NCBI GenBank assembly: GCA_028871345.1
Contig: JAGWNK010000022.1
Location: 1 to 61,021 of the forward strand
Source of the DNA: Alphaproteobacteria bacterium
GTDB taxonomy: Bacteria > Pseudomonadota > Alphaproteobacteria > Micropepsales > Micropepsaceae
DNA: 61,021 nt
Reading direction: 5' to 3'
Shown: positions 32,035 through 42,557 of the stretch, piece by piece
How the letters are laid out: each line of letters begins with the position of its first letter
Position numbering within the stretch: the first letter of the stretch is position 1
The notes under the pieces: model-generated
The model's database searches: none
Told to the model about the DNA's origin: nothing
Seen by the model: the letters and a program-made list of their open reading frames with translations, nothing else
Program-made: the position numbers and the translations under genes

Positions 32035-32951
32035 GCGGCCATGTCCCCGTCATGCTCGCCGAAGTGCTGGAAGCGCTGAACCTGCGCGATGGCGGCCATT
32101 ACGTCGACGGCACCTTCGGCGGCGGCGGCTATGCCCGCGCCATCCTCGAAGCCTGTGATTGCCGCGTGCTCGGAATCGACCGCGATCCGCAGGCCATCGC
32201 CCGCGGCAAGGCGCTCGCAGCGCTCTATCCGGGCCGCCTGACCCTGGTGCATGGCACATTCTCCCAGTTGGACCGCCTGCTCGGGGCGACGGGCGAAAGC
32301 GGCACCAACGGCGTCGTCCTGGACCTCGGTGTCTCCTCTTTCCAGTTCGATGAGCCCGAGCGGGGCTTCTCGTTCCGCGTCGACGGTCCGCTCGACATGC
32401 GCATGTCGGCCGAAGGTGCATCCGCCGCCGACATCGTCAACACTGCCGACGAGAAGACGCTGGCCGGCATCATCTCGCGCTACGGCGAAGAGCACCAGGC
32501 GCGTCGCGTCGCCCGCGCCATCGTTGCCGCACGGCCCATCAGCGGCACGCTGGAACTGGCCGAGCTGGTATCCAAGGTTCTCGGTCCCGCCGCCGCGCGC
32601 CAGCCGATTCATCCGGCGACACGCACGTTCCAGGCTCTGCGCGTCCATGTGAACGACGAACTCGGCGAGCTGGAGCGCGGGTTGGAAGCGGCAACTCGCG
32701 TCTTGAAGCCGGAAGGCCGGCTCGCGGTGGTCTCGTTCCATTCGCTGGAAGACCGCATCGTCAAGCAGTTCCTGAGCGGGCGCGGCACCGCGGCGCCGCG
32801 CGCCTCGCGCCATGCCCCCGACGCCCCCCGCCCCAAGGCCCTTTACCGTCCGCTCGGCTCGCGTCCGCGCTTGCCGTCGGAGTCCGAGATTGCCGCAAAC
32901 CCCCGTGCCCGTTCCGCGAAGTTGCGGGCGGCCGAACGACTGGCCGCATAG
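32031..32951 (+). CDS. rsmH: 16S rRNA (cytosine1402-N4)-methyltransferase RsmH
   Basis: A 306-residue SAM-dependent methyltransferase that modifies C1402 in the decoding centre of 16S rRNA. Motif I is [16 protein letters not shown] near residue 24, followed by [11 protein letters not shown], the [19 protein letters not shown] block, the helical insert around [12 protein letters not shown], and the C-terminal [17 protein letters not shown]. Length and motifs are normal. It starts within the mraZ stop codon and is followed by ftsL after 9 bases. Confidence 0.97.
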   Translation: MSGHVPVMLAEVLEALNLRDGGHYVDGTFGGGGYARAILEACDCRVLGIDRDPQAIARGKALAALYPGRLTLVHGTFSQLDRLLGATGESGTNGVVLDLGVSSFQFDEPERGFSFRVDGPLDMRMSAEGASAADIVNTADEKTLAGIISRYGEEHQARRVARAIVAARPISGTLELAELVSKVLGPAAARQPIHPATRTFQALRVHVNDELGELERGLEAATRVLKPEGRLAVVSFHSLEDRIVKQFLSGRGTAAPRASRHAPDAPRPKALYRPLGSRPRLPSESEIAANPRARSAKLRAAERLAA

Positions 32952-32960
32952 GAGAGTGCC

Positions 32961-33338
32961 ATGATCCGTGTCTTCAACTTCCTCTGCGTCGCGCTGATGG
33001 GGCTTTCGATCCTGGCGCTCTACCACGTGTCCGAGCAGACGCGGATGGCGCGGGTGGAAATACGCCAGACCGACAGGCAGATCGCGGCCGAACAGACGAA
33101 GATCAGCGAACTCCAGGCGCAATGGGAACAGGCGGCCAATCCGGACCGCATCCAGAAGCTGGCCGAATCCTCGCTCGGCATGAGCGACACGGCGACCGTG
33201 CAACTGTCTTCGGTGACCATGCTGCCGCGGCGCGGCGACGACACCGAGCAGCTTGCCGGCGCCCGTGACGCCAGCGCCCAGCAGCCCGCCCAGACCACCT
33301 CGCCGGTCATCAAGGCCGTGGCGCATAGCGGGATGTGA
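32961..33338 (+). CDS. ftsL: Cell division protein FtsL
   Basis: A 125-residue bitopic protein with one N-terminal membrane helix (FNFLCVALMGLSILALYHV). A periplasmic coiled coil follows (about residues 25-60, RQTDRQIAAEQTKISELQAQ), then the short helical end KLAESSLGMSDT. A Gln/Thr/Pro-rich tail of ~40 residues is longer than in E. coli FtsL. FtsL works with FtsQ and FtsB to activate FtsWI at the septum. Identification rests on topology and position between rsmH and ftsI, because the family is poorly conserved in sequence. Confidence 0.9.
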   Translation: MIRVFNFLCVALMGLSILALYHVSEQTRMARVEIRQTDRQIAAEQTKISELQAQWEQAANPDRIQKLAESSLGMSDTATVQLSSVTMLPRRGDDTEQLAGARDASAQQPAQTTSPVIKAVAHSGM

Positions 33339-33345
33339 CCCAAGC

Positions 33346-34950
33346 ATGTCGCCGCAACCGCCCTCCCTCTTTCAGAGGCGCATCCTTGTCGGGGCGGTCA
33401 TGTGCGTCGGGGCTTTCGCCCTCGTGGCGGTGCGCCTGATCGATGTCACGGTTTTCAGCCCCGAGCCGCCGCACGTGGTGCGTCCGGCGCCCAGCGGCAT
33501 CGTCCGCGCCGATATCCTCGACCGCAACGGCGAGTTGATCGCCCGTGATCTGCGCGCCGACGACCTCTATGTCTGGCTCAAGGACATTCCCAACAAAGCC
33601 CGCGCCGCCCGCCAGCTGGCTATCGCCACAGGCACCGACGAGCGGCGCTTGGCTCAGATGCTGGCGGGCAAGCACAGCACGATCCTGGTGGCGCGCCAGC
33701 TGACGCCGACCGAACATGCCAAGGTCGAGGCCCTCCACATGCCGGGCATCGAATTCGGTCCCAACAGCAAGCGCTACTATCCCGACGGACGCATGACGGC
33801 GCAGGTCGTGGGCGTCACCGATTCCGACGGCAAAGGAGTGTCCGGCCTGGAACTGGGTCTCGACTCCAAGTTGCGCGGACCCGACCGTCAGGCGGTGACG
33901 ACCTCGCTCGACATGCGCGTGCAGTTCATCCTGGAGCACGAGACGCAGGCGAGTCTGGACGAATTCCGCGCCCGCGCCGCCGGCGGTCTGGTGATGGACG
34001 TGCGCACGGGCGAAATTCTCGGGCTGGTCTCCCTGCCCGATTTCGACCCCAACGCGCGCGACTTCACAGGCGGCGATACTACCCGAAACATCATGGCCCA
34101 GGACGTCTACGAACTGGGCTCGGTGTTCAAGATATTCTCCTTCAGCATGGCGTTGGAGAACCATACGGTCCGGCTCGACGAGCCTATTGCGATCGGCAAC
34201 GGCTACAAGATCGGCCGCTTCACCATTCACGAGGCCGAGCACATGCCGGCCTTCCTGGCGGCGCGCGATGTGCTCGCTGAATCCTCCAATATCGGCACGG
34301 CGCAAATCGTTCTTCGCTCGGGTCCCGACCACCAGCGCGCCTTTCTGACCAAGATGGGGCTCCTGCGGCCGGTCCGCAGCGAACTGCCCGAGACGGCCCG
34401 GCCGCTTTATCCGTCGGCGGAGCATTGGGGCATCATCGAAACGGCCACCATCGGCTTCGGCCACGGCATCTCCGTCACCCCGCTGGCCTTCGCCGCGGCC
34501 GCGGCTTCGGTTGTCAACGGCGGCCGCCGCGTCATGCCGACCTTCCTCAAGCATCCCGACGACGCCCGGGGCGAGCAGGTCATTTCGCCGGAAACAAGCG
34601 CCACCATGCGCGGGCTTCTGCGCTATGTCGTGACCAACGGAACAGGCAAGAAGGCCGACGTTCCAGGCTATGATGTCGGTGGCAAGACCGGTTCGGCCGA
34701 GGTCGTCGGTCCTAACGGCCGTTACGTCTCCCATAAGCTGGTGACGTCGTTCTGCGGAGTCTTCCCTATTGAGAATCCCCGCTATCTCGTGTTCGTGGTG
34801 CTGGACGAACCGCACGGAACGAAAGCCACTGCCGGCTTCGCGCTGGCCGGCTACACGGCAGCGCCGCTCGCGGGACACGTGATATCGCGTATTGCACCCT
34901 TGCTCGGCGTCCCCATCAATCCGATAACGGCCGCCAAAGAGAATTCATAA
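33346..34950 (+). CDS. ftsI: Peptidoglycan transpeptidase FtsI (PBP3)
   Basis: A 534-residue septal class B penicillin-binding protein. An N-terminal membrane helix (RILVGAVMCVGAFALVAVRL) is followed by the pedestal domain (ADILDRNGELIARDL, SGLELGLDSKL). The transpeptidase domain has the active-site Ser in ELGSVFKIF (about residue 263), SSN in AESSNIGTAQ and KTG in GGKTGSAEVV. It crosslinks septal peptidoglycan together with FtsW. The ATG at 33346 is close after the ftsL stop; the last base of its TAA is the first base of the murE ATG. Confidence 0.97.
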   Translation: MSPQPPSLFQRRILVGAVMCVGAFALVAVRLIDVTVFSPEPPHVVRPAPSGIVRADILDRNGELIARDLRADDLYVWLKDIPNKARAARQLAIATGTDERRLAQMLAGKHSTILVARQLTPTEHAKVEALHMPGIEFGPNSKRYYPDGRMTAQVVGVTDSDGKGVSGLELGLDSKLRGPDRQAVTTSLDMRVQFILEHETQASLDEFRARAAGGLVMDVRTGEILGLVSLPDFDPNARDFTGGDTTRNIMAQDVYELGSVFKIFSFSMALENHTVRLDEPIAIGNGYKIGRFTIHEAEHMPAFLAARDVLAESSNIGTAQIVLRSGPDHQRAFLTKMGLLRPVRSELPETARPLYPSAEHWGIIETATIGFGHGISVTPLAFAAAAASVVNGGRRVMPTFLKHPDDARGEQVISPETSATMRGLLRYVVTNGTGKKADVPGYDVGGKTGSAEVVGPNGRYVSHKLVTSFCGVFPIENPRYLVFVVLDEPHGTKATAGFALAGYTAAPLAGHVISRIAPLLGVPINPITAAKENS

Positions 34951-36437
34951 TGGAACCACAATCGGGCGCGAACATCGCCGCGGGTAAAGTGGGCCAGACC
35001 TCGATGGAGGCGGCAGGATTTACCGGTATCGCGAGCGACAGCCGCGAGGTGAAGCCCGGATTTCTGTTTGCAGCAATACCAGGCACCAGGACCGACGGCG
35101 CAGAATTCCTCAAGGACGCGGTCGGCCGCGGCGCGGCGGCCGTGCTGGGAAAGCCCGAGATCGCCGCGCGCGCGCAAGCGCTGGGCGTCCGCTTCATTCC
35201 TGACGCGAATCCGCGCCTCGCACTGGCGCGCGCCGCATCCGCCTTTTTCGCCGCCCAGCCCGGGACGGTCGCCGCCGTCACCGGCACCAACGGCAAGACG
35301 TCGATCACGGTCTTCTTGCGCGAGATCTGGACGGCGCTCGGCAAGCCGGCGGCCAGCATGGGCACCATCGGACTCGTGACGCCCAAGGCGGCGACCGTGT
35401 TGCATCACACGACGCCGGGCCCTGTCGAGCTGCACCGCCTGCTGGCCGAACTGAAGCACGATGGCGTCAACCATCTGGCGATCGAAGCCTCAAGCCACGG
35501 GCTCGACCAGTATCGTCTGCATGCGGTCGATGTCGCCGCGGTCGGCTTCACCAACATCACCCGCGACCACATGGATTATCACCCCACCTTCGAGGCCTAT
35601 CTCGCCTGCAAGTTGCGCCTGTTCCGCGAGATCGCGCGGGACGGGGCTGTGGCCGTGGTCAATGCGGACAGCGACAACGCCGCCGATTTCGTGGCGGCGG
35701 CCCAGGACCGCCGTCTCAGGCTCCTCACGGTCGGCGAGGAAGGCCAGACGCTCCGACTGGCGGCGCGCACGCCCCATGGCGATGGACAACGCCTCGCGGT
35801 GGAGCATGCAGGGCGGAGGCTCGATGTGGATCTGCCGTTGGCGGGCGCCTTCCAGGCCTCGAACGCCTTGATGGCTGCGGGCTTCGCGATCGGACTGGGC
35901 GAGGACGCGACGGCCGTGTTCGAGGCGCTCGGCGAGCTCAGAGGCGCGCCCGGCCGCCTGGAAAAAGTGGCTGCGGCCAAGAACGGCGCGCCTGTCTATG
36001 TGGATTATGCCCACACACCCGACGCGCTGGAGAACGTCCTGACGGCGCTGCGTCCCCACACCCGGGGCAAACTCTCGATCGTCTTCGGCTGCGGCGGTGA
36101 CCGCGACAAGGGCAAGAGGCCGTTGATGGGCGCCGCGGCGGCACGGTTGGCCGATCGCGTCATCGTCACCGACGATAATCCCCGCTCCGAGGATGCCGCG
36201 CAGATTCGCCGCGAGATCCTCGCCTGCTGCACCGGTGCCGCCGAGATCGGCGATCGCGGCGAAGCCATCCGCGCCGGCATCGCCGCGCTGGGCGCCGCCG
36301 ACGCGCTCGTCATCGCCGGCAAGGGCCACGAAAGCGGCCAGATCGTCGGCGCCACAGTGCACCCGTTCTCCGATCGGGAGGAAGCCATCAAGGCCGCCGA
36401 AAGTCTGGGCGGCCACGCGGCGGAGCGCGCGCCATGA
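34950..36437 (+). CDS. murE: UDP-MurNAc-tripeptide synthetase MurE
   Basis: A 495-residue Mur ligase adding the third stem residue. The ATP site is [12 protein letters not shown] near residue 109, and the substrate site [11 protein letters not shown] is near 179. The motif DNPRSED (about 411) is the meso-diaminopimelate-type specificity loop (DNPR rather than the lysine-type DNPA), and GKGHESGQ closes the C-terminal domain. A Gram-negative mDAP peptidoglycan is therefore predicted. It overlaps ftsI by one base and murF by ATGA. Confidence 0.97.
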   Translation: MEPQSGANIAAGKVGQTSMEAAGFTGIASDSREVKPGFLFAAIPGTRTDGAEFLKDAVGRGAAAVLGKPEIAARAQALGVRFIPDANPRLALARAASAFFAAQPGTVAAVTGTNGKTSITVFLREIWTALGKPAASMGTIGLVTPKAATVLHHTTPGPVELHRLLAELKHDGVNHLAIEASSHGLDQYRLHAVDVAAVGFTNITRDHMDYHPTFEAYLACKLRLFREIARDGAVAVVNADSDNAADFVAAAQDRRLRLLTVGEEGQTLRLAARTPHGDGQRLAVEHAGRRLDVDLPLAGAFQASNALMAAGFAIGLGEDATAVFEALGELRGAPGRLEKVAAAKNGAPVYVDYAHTPDALENVLTALRPHTRGKLSIVFGCGGDRDKGKRPLMGAAAARLADRVIVTDDNPRSEDAAQIRREILACCTGAAEIGDRGEAIRAGIAALGAADALVIAGKGHESGQIVGATVHPFSDREEAIKAAESLGGHAAERAP

Positions 36438-37798
36438 CGGCCCTGTGGACCTCCGCCGAGATCGAAGCCGCCACGCTGGGCAAGGCCGCGTGCCCCTTCT
36501 CCGTCTCCGGCGCGTCGATCGACTCTCGGACTCTCAAGCCCGGAGATCTCTATATTGCGATCAAGGGCGAGACCCGCGACGGCCACGACTTCGTCGCCGA
36601 TGCCTTGGCGGCCGGAGCGGGGGGCGCCCTGGTATCCAGGCTGTCCGACCGCGTCTCGACCGATGCGCCGTTCGTCATGGTCGCCCACACCCAGCGGGCG
36701 CTGGAGGATCTTGCGGTCGCCGCGCGAACCCGCTCCAGCGCCAAGGTGGTTGCCGTCACCGGCAGTGCGGGCAAGACCACGACCAAGGAGATCCTGAGGC
36801 TGGCCTTCGGCGCCCTGGGGTCTGTTCATGCTTCGGGAGCCTCGTTCAACAATCATTGGGGCGTGCCGTTCAGCCTCGCCGGGCTGTCGCGCGCCGACCA
36901 GTACGGCGTGTTCGAGATCGGCATGAACCATTTCGGCGAGATCCGGTCTCTTGTCGGCTTCGTCCGCCCGCATGTGGCGCTCATCACGGCCATCGCTCCG
37001 GCCCATCTCGAGTTCTTCGGCAATTGCGAGGCCATCGCCGACGCCAAGTCGGAGATCTTCGAGGGCGTCGCGCCCGGCGGCATCGCCGTCCTGCCGGCCG
37101 ACAGCCCCTATGCGGGTCGCCTGAACGCGCGCGCCCGCCAGCATGGCGTGGCCAACATCCTGACCTTCGGGAGCGGCGGCGACGCCCGTCTCGTCGGCTA
37201 CGAGGAGTCCGGCGACGGCGCGCACATCAAGGCCGAGGTTGTCGGCAAGCCGGTCGATTTTCGCATCGGCGCCGTGGGCGCCCATATCGCTTCGAACGCG
37301 CTGGGCGCGCTGCTTTGCGTGGCGGCCGCCGACGGCGACGTGCTCAACGCGGCGGCGGCGCTGAAGGCCTTTGTCCCGCTCAAGGGCCGCGGCGCGCGCT
37401 TGGCGGCCGGCGACGTCGCGGTGATCGACGAGAGCTACAACGCCAACCCGGCCTCGATGGCTGCAGCGCTCGCCACTCTGGGTGCGGCGGCGGGCCGGCG
37501 CATCGCCGTGCTCGGCGACATGCTGGAACTAGGCGAGAGTTCACCCGTGCTGCATGCCGGTCTCGTCTCACCGATCGATCAGGCCAAGGTCGATCTCGTC
37601 TTCCTGTGCGGGCCGCTGATGCGCAACCTGTGGGAGGCGCTGCCGCCGCGTCGCCGGGCCGTCTACGCGCCCAGTTCGCGCGAGCTCGTGGCGGGCGTCC
37701 TGTCCGCGCTCAAGCCCGGCGATACCGTGCTAGTGAAGGGCTCAAACGGCAGCCGCATGTCGGTGATCATCGAGGCGCTCAAGGCGCACACCGTTTAG
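36434..37798 (+). CDS. murF: UDP-MurNAc-pentapeptide synthetase MurF
   Basis: A 454-residue Mur ligase attaching D-Ala-D-Ala to the tripeptide precursor, the last cytoplasmic ligation before MraY. The N-terminal substrate domain has [17 protein letters not shown]. The P-loop is [15 protein letters not shown] (about 109-123), followed by [10 protein letters not shown], the MNHFGEI motif and [11 protein letters not shown] in the C-terminal half. Spacing to mraY is 8 bases. Nothing unusual is seen. Confidence 0.97.
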   Translation: MTALWTSAEIEAATLGKAACPFSVSGASIDSRTLKPGDLYIAIKGETRDGHDFVADALAAGAGGALVSRLSDRVSTDAPFVMVAHTQRALEDLAVAARTRSSAKVVAVTGSAGKTTTKEILRLAFGALGSVHASGASFNNHWGVPFSLAGLSRADQYGVFEIGMNHFGEIRSLVGFVRPHVALITAIAPAHLEFFGNCEAIADAKSEIFEGVAPGGIAVLPADSPYAGRLNARARQHGVANILTFGSGGDARLVGYEESGDGAHIKAEVVGKPVDFRIGAVGAHIASNALGALLCVAAADGDVLNAAAALKAFVPLKGRGARLAAGDVAVIDESYNANPASMAAALATLGAAAGRRIAVLGDMLELGESSPVLHAGLVSPIDQAKVDLVFLCGPLMRNLWEALPPRRRAVYAPSSRELVAGVLSALKPGDTVLVKGSNGSRMSVIIEALKAHTV

Positions 37799-37806
37799 GG
37801 GGCGGA

Positions 37807-38898
37807 ATGTTTCATTTTCTCTTCTATCTGCCGCATGCCGACCAACTGGCTGTGCTGCGCCTCTTCAAATACCTCACCTTCCGTTCCGGCGGGGCGGTGC
37901 TGACGGCGCTGTTCGTCGCCTTCTGGATGGGCCCCGCGCTCATCCGCTGGCTGAAGGTCAAGCAGGGCAAGGGCCAGCCCATCCGCGCCGACGGTCCGCA
38001 GCGCCATGTCGTCGAGAAACAGGGCACGCCAACCATGGGCGGCCTGCTGATCCTGCTTCCCGTGGTGATCGCCACGCTGTTGTGGGCCGACCTGTCGAAC
38101 GCCTATGTCTGGATCGTGCTCATGGTGACGCTGGCCTACGGGGCGCTGGGTTTCGCCGACGACTATCTCAAGGTCACCAAGCGGTCCTCCGACGGCATCA
38201 GCGGCCGCCTGCGCCTGCTGGTCGAGTTCGGCATCGCCTTCCTCGCCACCGGGCTCATCATGGTGGTCGAGGACAAATCGCTGGCGGGAATCCTCGTCGT
38301 TCCATTCTTCAAGTCGGTCATGCTGCCCCTGGGCGTCCTATTCGTCGTGTTCGGCGGCTGCGTCATCGCCGGCGCCGCCAACGCCGTGAATTTTACCGAC
38401 GGGCTCGATGGCCTGGCCATCATGCCGGTGATGATCGCCGCCGGCGCCTTCGTGCTGATCGCCTATCTCGTCGGCAACGAGAAGTTCGCCAATTACCTGC
38501 AGCTCGACTACATCCGCGATGCAGGCGAACTCGCGGTCTTCCTCGCCGCCCTGATCGGCGCCGGCCTCGGATTCCTCTGGTACAACGCGCCGCCGGCCAT
38601 GGTCTTCATGGGCGACACGGGCTCGCTGCCCCTGGGCGGCGCGCTGGGCGCGGTGGCGGTCGCCGTCAAGCATGAGATCGTGCTCGCCATCGTCGGCGGC
38701 CTGTTCGTGCTCGAGACCATCTCGGTCGTGGTGCAGGTCATTTCGTTCAAGCTGACCGGCAAGCGCGTCTTCCGCATGGCGCCGATCCATCATCACTTCG
38801 AACAGCTCGGCTGGCGCGAGCCCACCATCGTCATCCGCTTCTGGATCATCGCCGTGGTTCTGGCGCTGGTCGGCCTGTCGACTCTGAAGTTGAGGTGA
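37807..38898 (+). CDS. mraY: Phospho-MurNAc-pentapeptide translocase MraY
   Basis: A 363-residue inner-membrane enzyme that moves phospho-MurNAc-pentapeptide onto undecaprenyl phosphate, making lipid I. About ten membrane helices are present. Signature motifs: [11 protein letters not shown], the aspartate pair in [26 protein letters not shown], and the C-terminal [13 protein letters not shown]. Length is typical. It starts 8 bases after murF and is followed by murD after 4 bases. Confidence 0.97.
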   Translation: MFHFLFYLPHADQLAVLRLFKYLTFRSGGAVLTALFVAFWMGPALIRWLKVKQGKGQPIRADGPQRHVVEKQGTPTMGGLLILLPVVIATLLWADLSNAYVWIVLMVTLAYGALGFADDYLKVTKRSSDGISGRLRLLVEFGIAFLATGLIMVVEDKSLAGILVVPFFKSVMLPLGVLFVVFGGCVIAGAANAVNFTDGLDGLAIMPVMIAAGAFVLIAYLVGNEKFANYLQLDYIRDAGELAVFLAALIGAGLGFLWYNAPPAMVFMGDTGSLPLGGALGAVAVAVKHEIVLAIVGGLFVLETISVVVQVISFKLTGKRVFRMAPIHHHFEQLGWREPTIVIRFWIIAVVLALVGLSTLKLR

Positions 38899-38902
38899 TG
38901 CC

Positions 38903-40321
38903 GTGATCCCGGTGCGCAGCTTCGCTGACAGACGTGTGGCGGTTTTCGGCCTCGGCCGCTCGGGGCTCGGGGCCGTGCGCGCTCTGAAGGCAGGCGGCGC
39001 CACGGTCTTTGCCTGGGACGACAAGCCGGCCTCGCGCGAGGCGGCCGCAGCGGAGGGCGCCCAGGTTCCGCCCTGGCAGGACTGGCCTTGGAGCGAACTG
39101 ACGGCCGTGGTCCTCAGTCCCGGCGTGCCGTTCACCCACCCCAGGCCGCATGACGTCGTGCTCAACGCTCAGGAAAAGGGCGTTGCGGTGATCGGCGATA
39201 TCGAGCTGTTCGCGCGCGAGATTCGCCCGCAGCCGGCGCTGTCGGGGCTGTCGCCGGTGATCGCCGTCACCGGCACCAACGGCAAATCGACGACCACCGC
39301 CCTGATCGGCCACATCCTGGCGGCGACGGGCTACGATGTCCAGATCGGCGGCAACATCGGCAAGTCCGTGCTGGAGCTGGCGCCGCCCCGCGCCAAGACG
39401 ATCTACGTCCTCGAGATCTCGTCCTACCAGATCGACCTGGCGGCGGGCCTCAAGCCCGATATCGCCGTCCTCAGCAACATCACGCCCGATCACATCGACC
39501 GGCACGGCTCGATGGAAAACTACGTTGCGGTCAAGACGCGGCTTCTGAAACAGACGCCCAAGGCGGGACTCAACGTGCTCGGTGTCGACGATTCCCATGG
39601 GGCTGCCATCTTCACCAGGCTGACCTCCAACGGCGGGGCCCCCACGGTGCCGGTCTCGGTGGGAAAGGTGCTCGGCCGCGGCGTCTTCGTGCTCGACGGC
39701 GTGCTTTACGACGCCCAGGGCGAGCGCGCCGCCCGCGTCATGGATCTGCGCTCCGCCGCTCACCTGCCGGGCGCCCACAACTGGCAGAACGCGGCGCTGG
39801 CCTACGCCGCGGTACGCCGTTTTGTACGCGATCCGCGACTCATCGCCGACGCCATTGTGTCGTTCCCCGGTCTCGCCCATCGCATCGAGGACGTCGGGCG
39901 CATCGGCAAGGTCCGCTTCATCAACGATTCCAAGGCCACGAACGCCGACGCTGCCGAACGGGCGCTGGTCTGCTTCCCGGATATCTTCTGGATCGCGGGC
40001 GGCCGCCCCAAGGCGGGAGGCATTGCACCGCTCGCGCCGTTCTTCCCGCGCATCCGCAAGGCCTATCTCATCGGCGAAGCCGCGGCGGACTTTGCCGCCA
40101 CGCTCGAAGGCAAAGTGCCCTGCGAGATGAGCGGCACGCTGGAGAGCGCAGTTGTCGCGGCGGCGGCTGATGCGGCGCGCGCCGAGCTGCCGGCGCCGGT
40201 GGTGCTGCTGTCGCCCGCCTGCGCCTCCTTCGACCAGTTCAAGGATTTCGAAGAGCGCGGCGACGCCTTCCGCGCGCTCGTTGCCAAGTTGTCGGCGCGC
40301 CCGCAACGGGAGGCCTCATGA
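38903..40321 (+). CDS. murD: UDP-MurNAc-L-alanine:D-glutamate ligase MurD
   Basis: A 472-residue Mur ligase adding D-glutamate. The N-terminal Rossmann-like domain has VAVFGLGRSGLGAVRAL. The ATP loop is [18 protein letters not shown] near residue 120. Further motifs are EISSYQIDL, NITPDHIDRHGS and the C-terminal FINDSKATNADAAERAL. It begins with GTG. Its stop overlaps the ftsW start in ATGA. The racemases upstream of rnpB could supply D-glutamate, but a dedicated MurI elsewhere is more likely. Confidence 0.96.
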   Translation: MIPVRSFADRRVAVFGLGRSGLGAVRALKAGGATVFAWDDKPASREAAAAEGAQVPPWQDWPWSELTAVVLSPGVPFTHPRPHDVVLNAQEKGVAVIGDIELFAREIRPQPALSGLSPVIAVTGTNGKSTTTALIGHILAATGYDVQIGGNIGKSVLELAPPRAKTIYVLEISSYQIDLAAGLKPDIAVLSNITPDHIDRHGSMENYVAVKTRLLKQTPKAGLNVLGVDDSHGAAIFTRLTSNGGAPTVPVSVGKVLGRGVFVLDGVLYDAQGERAARVMDLRSAAHLPGAHNWQNAALAYAAVRRFVRDPRLIADAIVSFPGLAHRIEDVGRIGKVRFINDSKATNADAAERALVCFPDIFWIAGGRPKAGGIAPLAPFFPRIRKAYLIGEAAADFAATLEGKVPCEMSGTLESAVVAAAADAARAELPAPVVLLSPACASFDQFKDFEERGDAFRALVAKLSARPQREAS

Positions 40322-41472
40322 GCCTGAGCCGGGCCAGCAGGGGCGGATTTGCCGATTGGTGGTGGACGGTCGACCGTCTCGCCGTCCTGGCGATCGTCTC
40401 TCTGTTCGGCATCGGATTGATGCTGGCATTCGCCGCCAGTCCCGCCGCCAGCGCCGGACCCTTGACCGCGGGCAATTTCAACTACGCCGCCAAGCAGATC
40501 GCCTTTGCGGCGGTTGCCGTGCTCGTGATGTGCGCCGCCTCGTCGCTGACCCCGGTTCAGGTGCGCCGCGCCGCGCTCGTCATCTTCCTGGTGTCGCTGA
40601 TCGCCTGTATCGCCGTGCTTGTGGTCGGCACCGAGACGCTGGGTGCGCGCCGCTGGCTCGATCTGCGCTGGATCACGCTGCAGCCCTCCGAATTTCTCAA
40701 GCCGAGCTTCGCCGTTCTGGTGGCCGCGATCCTGGCCGAACGCGAACCGCTGCCCGTTCCCAAGCCCGGGCTGACGCTTGTGCTTCTGGTGCCGGCGCTG
40801 GCGGTGCTGCTGCTCGAGCCCGACGTCGGCCAGTCGTTTCTCCTCGTGGCGCTGTGGGGCGCGCTCCTGTTTTTCGCCGGCATGTCGCTGAAATGGATCT
40901 GGGCCATCGGCGGCGGCAGCGCAGGACTGGGAATGGCGGCGTATTTTCTCTTTCCCCACGTGCACCACCGCGTCGAGCAGTTCCTCCACCCGGACCAGAA
41001 GGGCTACCAGACCGGCACTTCTCTCAAGGCCTTCTCGCATGGCGGCCTGTTCGGCGTCGGTCCGGGCGCCGGTACCGTCAAGTATCATCTGCCCGATGTG
41101 CACTCCGACTTCATCTTCGCCGTCGCCGGCGAGGAGTTCGGCCTGCTTCTCTGCGCCGTCATCGTGCTCCTGTTCTGCTTCCTGGCGGTGCGCCTCCTGC
41201 TGCGCTCGGCCGCTTCGCGCGAGCCGTTCACCCAGCTGGCGGGCGCCGGACTCGCCATGGTCGTGGCGCTGCAGGCCTTCATCAACATGGGCGTCGCCAT
41301 CAGCCTGTTGCCGGCCAAGGGCATGACCCTGCCTTTCATCTCCTACGGCGGCTCTTCGCTGTTCGCCGTTGCTCTCACCATGGGCTTCGCGCTGGCCTTG
41401 ATCCGCCAGCGCCCCAAACTGGCGGTGCGCGATGATGAACCGCTGATTCCGTTCCTCGGGGGCCGGCCATGA
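40318..41472 (+). CDS. ftsW: Septal peptidoglycan glycosyltransferase FtsW
   Basis: A 384-residue SEDS-family polymerase with about ten membrane helices. Recognisable parts are GARRWLDLRWITLQPSEFLK, LLEPDVGQSFLLVALWGALL, the extracellular loop with the key aspartate in HLPDVHSDFIFAVAGEEFG, and the C-terminal AKGMTLPFISYGGSS. It polymerises lipid II glycan strands at the septum with FtsI. Its 3' end overlaps murG by ATGA. Confidence 0.96.
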   Translation: MSLSRASRGGFADWWWTVDRLAVLAIVSLFGIGLMLAFAASPAASAGPLTAGNFNYAAKQIAFAAVAVLVMCAASSLTPVQVRRAALVIFLVSLIACIAVLVVGTETLGARRWLDLRWITLQPSEFLKPSFAVLVAAILAEREPLPVPKPGLTLVLLVPALAVLLLEPDVGQSFLLVALWGALLFFAGMSLKWIWAIGGGSAGLGMAAYFLFPHVHHRVEQFLHPDQKGYQTGTSLKAFSHGGLFGVGPGAGTVKYHLPDVHSDFIFAVAGEEFGLLLCAVIVLLFCFLAVRLLLRSAASREPFTQLAGAGLAMVVALQAFINMGVAISLLPAKGMTLPFISYGGSSLFAVALTMGFALALIRQRPKLAVRDDEPLIPFLGGRP

Positions 41473-42557
41473 CGGTCGTGCTGGCGGCGGGCGGAACGGG
41501 CGGCCATCTCTTTCCGGCGCAGGCGCTGGCGGGAGAGCTCCAGAAACGCGGCAGTTCCATCGTCGTGATGACGGATTCCCGCGGCAAGAGCTACGGCGAC
41601 GTCTTCCCCGGCGCCCAAATCGCGTTCGTTCCCTCCGCCGCCTTCTCCGATCGCTCGATCCTCGGTCTCATGGCGGCGCCCTTCGAGATCGCCGCCGGTA
41701 TCGTGGTGGCGTTGTTCAAGCTTGCGAAGCTCAAGCCCAGGGCGGTGATCGGCTTCGGCGGCTATCCCAGCGTGCCGGTGATGCTCGCGGCGTGGCTGGC
41801 GCGCCTGCCGACTGCCATCCTGACCCCCGATGCGCTGCTCGGCCGTGCCAACCGCCTGATGATGAACAAGGTCCGTTTCATTGCGGCCAACCTGCCTCTG
41901 GTGCGCTTCCTGCCCAAGGATCCTTCGAAGATCGTCTACACGGGAAACCCGCTGCGCCCCGGCGTCGTGGCGCTGCACCGCGCGCCGTACCAGACCCCCG
42001 GCCCGTCCGATCCCTTGCGTTTGCTGGTGTTCGGCGGCAGCCAGGGCGCCCGAGTCTTCGCCGAGCGCGTGCCGACCGCCGTCGGCATGATGTCCAAGAC
42101 TCTGCAGGCCCGCCTCGACATCGTCCAGCAATGCCGCCCCGAGAATATCGACGGCGTGCGCCGGGTCTACGACCGCATGGGCATCAAGGCCGAGGTGGCG
42201 CCGTTCTTCAACGACATGCCTGTCCGCATCGCCTGGGCCCATCTTGTCGTGGCGCGCTCCGGCGCCGGCACGGTCAGCGAACTCGCCTGTATCGGCCGTC
42301 CGGCGATCCTGGTGCCGCTGCCCCATGCCCTCGACGACAATCAGACGCCCAATGCCGATGCCCTGGCCAAGGTCGGCGGCGGCTGGCGCGTCGCCCAGAA
42401 GGAGTTCACGCCTGAGACCCTGTCCCACATGCTCGAGACCGCGTTCGCCGATCCTGAGGCTCTGGCGCGCTGCGCCGCGGCGGCGCTCACCCTCGCCAAG
42501 CCCGACGCCACCGCGAAGCTCGCCGATCTCGTCGAGACGCTGGAGGCCGAAGGATGA
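41469..42557 (+). CDS. murG: UDP-GlcNAc:lipid I GlcNAc transferase MurG
   Basis: A 362-residue peripheral membrane GT-B glycosyltransferase making lipid II. The N-terminal loop is [15 protein letters not shown], followed by [17 protein letters not shown]. The C-terminal domain has [18 protein letters not shown], the donor-binding [18 protein letters not shown] and [16 protein letters not shown]. All expected motifs are intact. It overlaps both neighbours by four bases. Confidence 0.97.
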   Translation: MTVVLAAGGTGGHLFPAQALAGELQKRGSSIVVMTDSRGKSYGDVFPGAQIAFVPSAAFSDRSILGLMAAPFEIAAGIVVALFKLAKLKPRAVIGFGGYPSVPVMLAAWLARLPTAILTPDALLGRANRLMMNKVRFIAANLPLVRFLPKDPSKIVYTGNPLRPGVVALHRAPYQTPGPSDPLRLLVFGGSQGARVFAERVPTAVGMMSKTLQARLDIVQQCRPENIDGVRRVYDRMGIKAEVAPFFNDMPVRIAWAHLVVARSGAGTVSELACIGRPAILVPLPHALDDNQTPNADALAKVGGGWRVAQKEFTPETLSHMLETAFADPEALARCAAAALTLAKPDATAKLADLVETLEAEG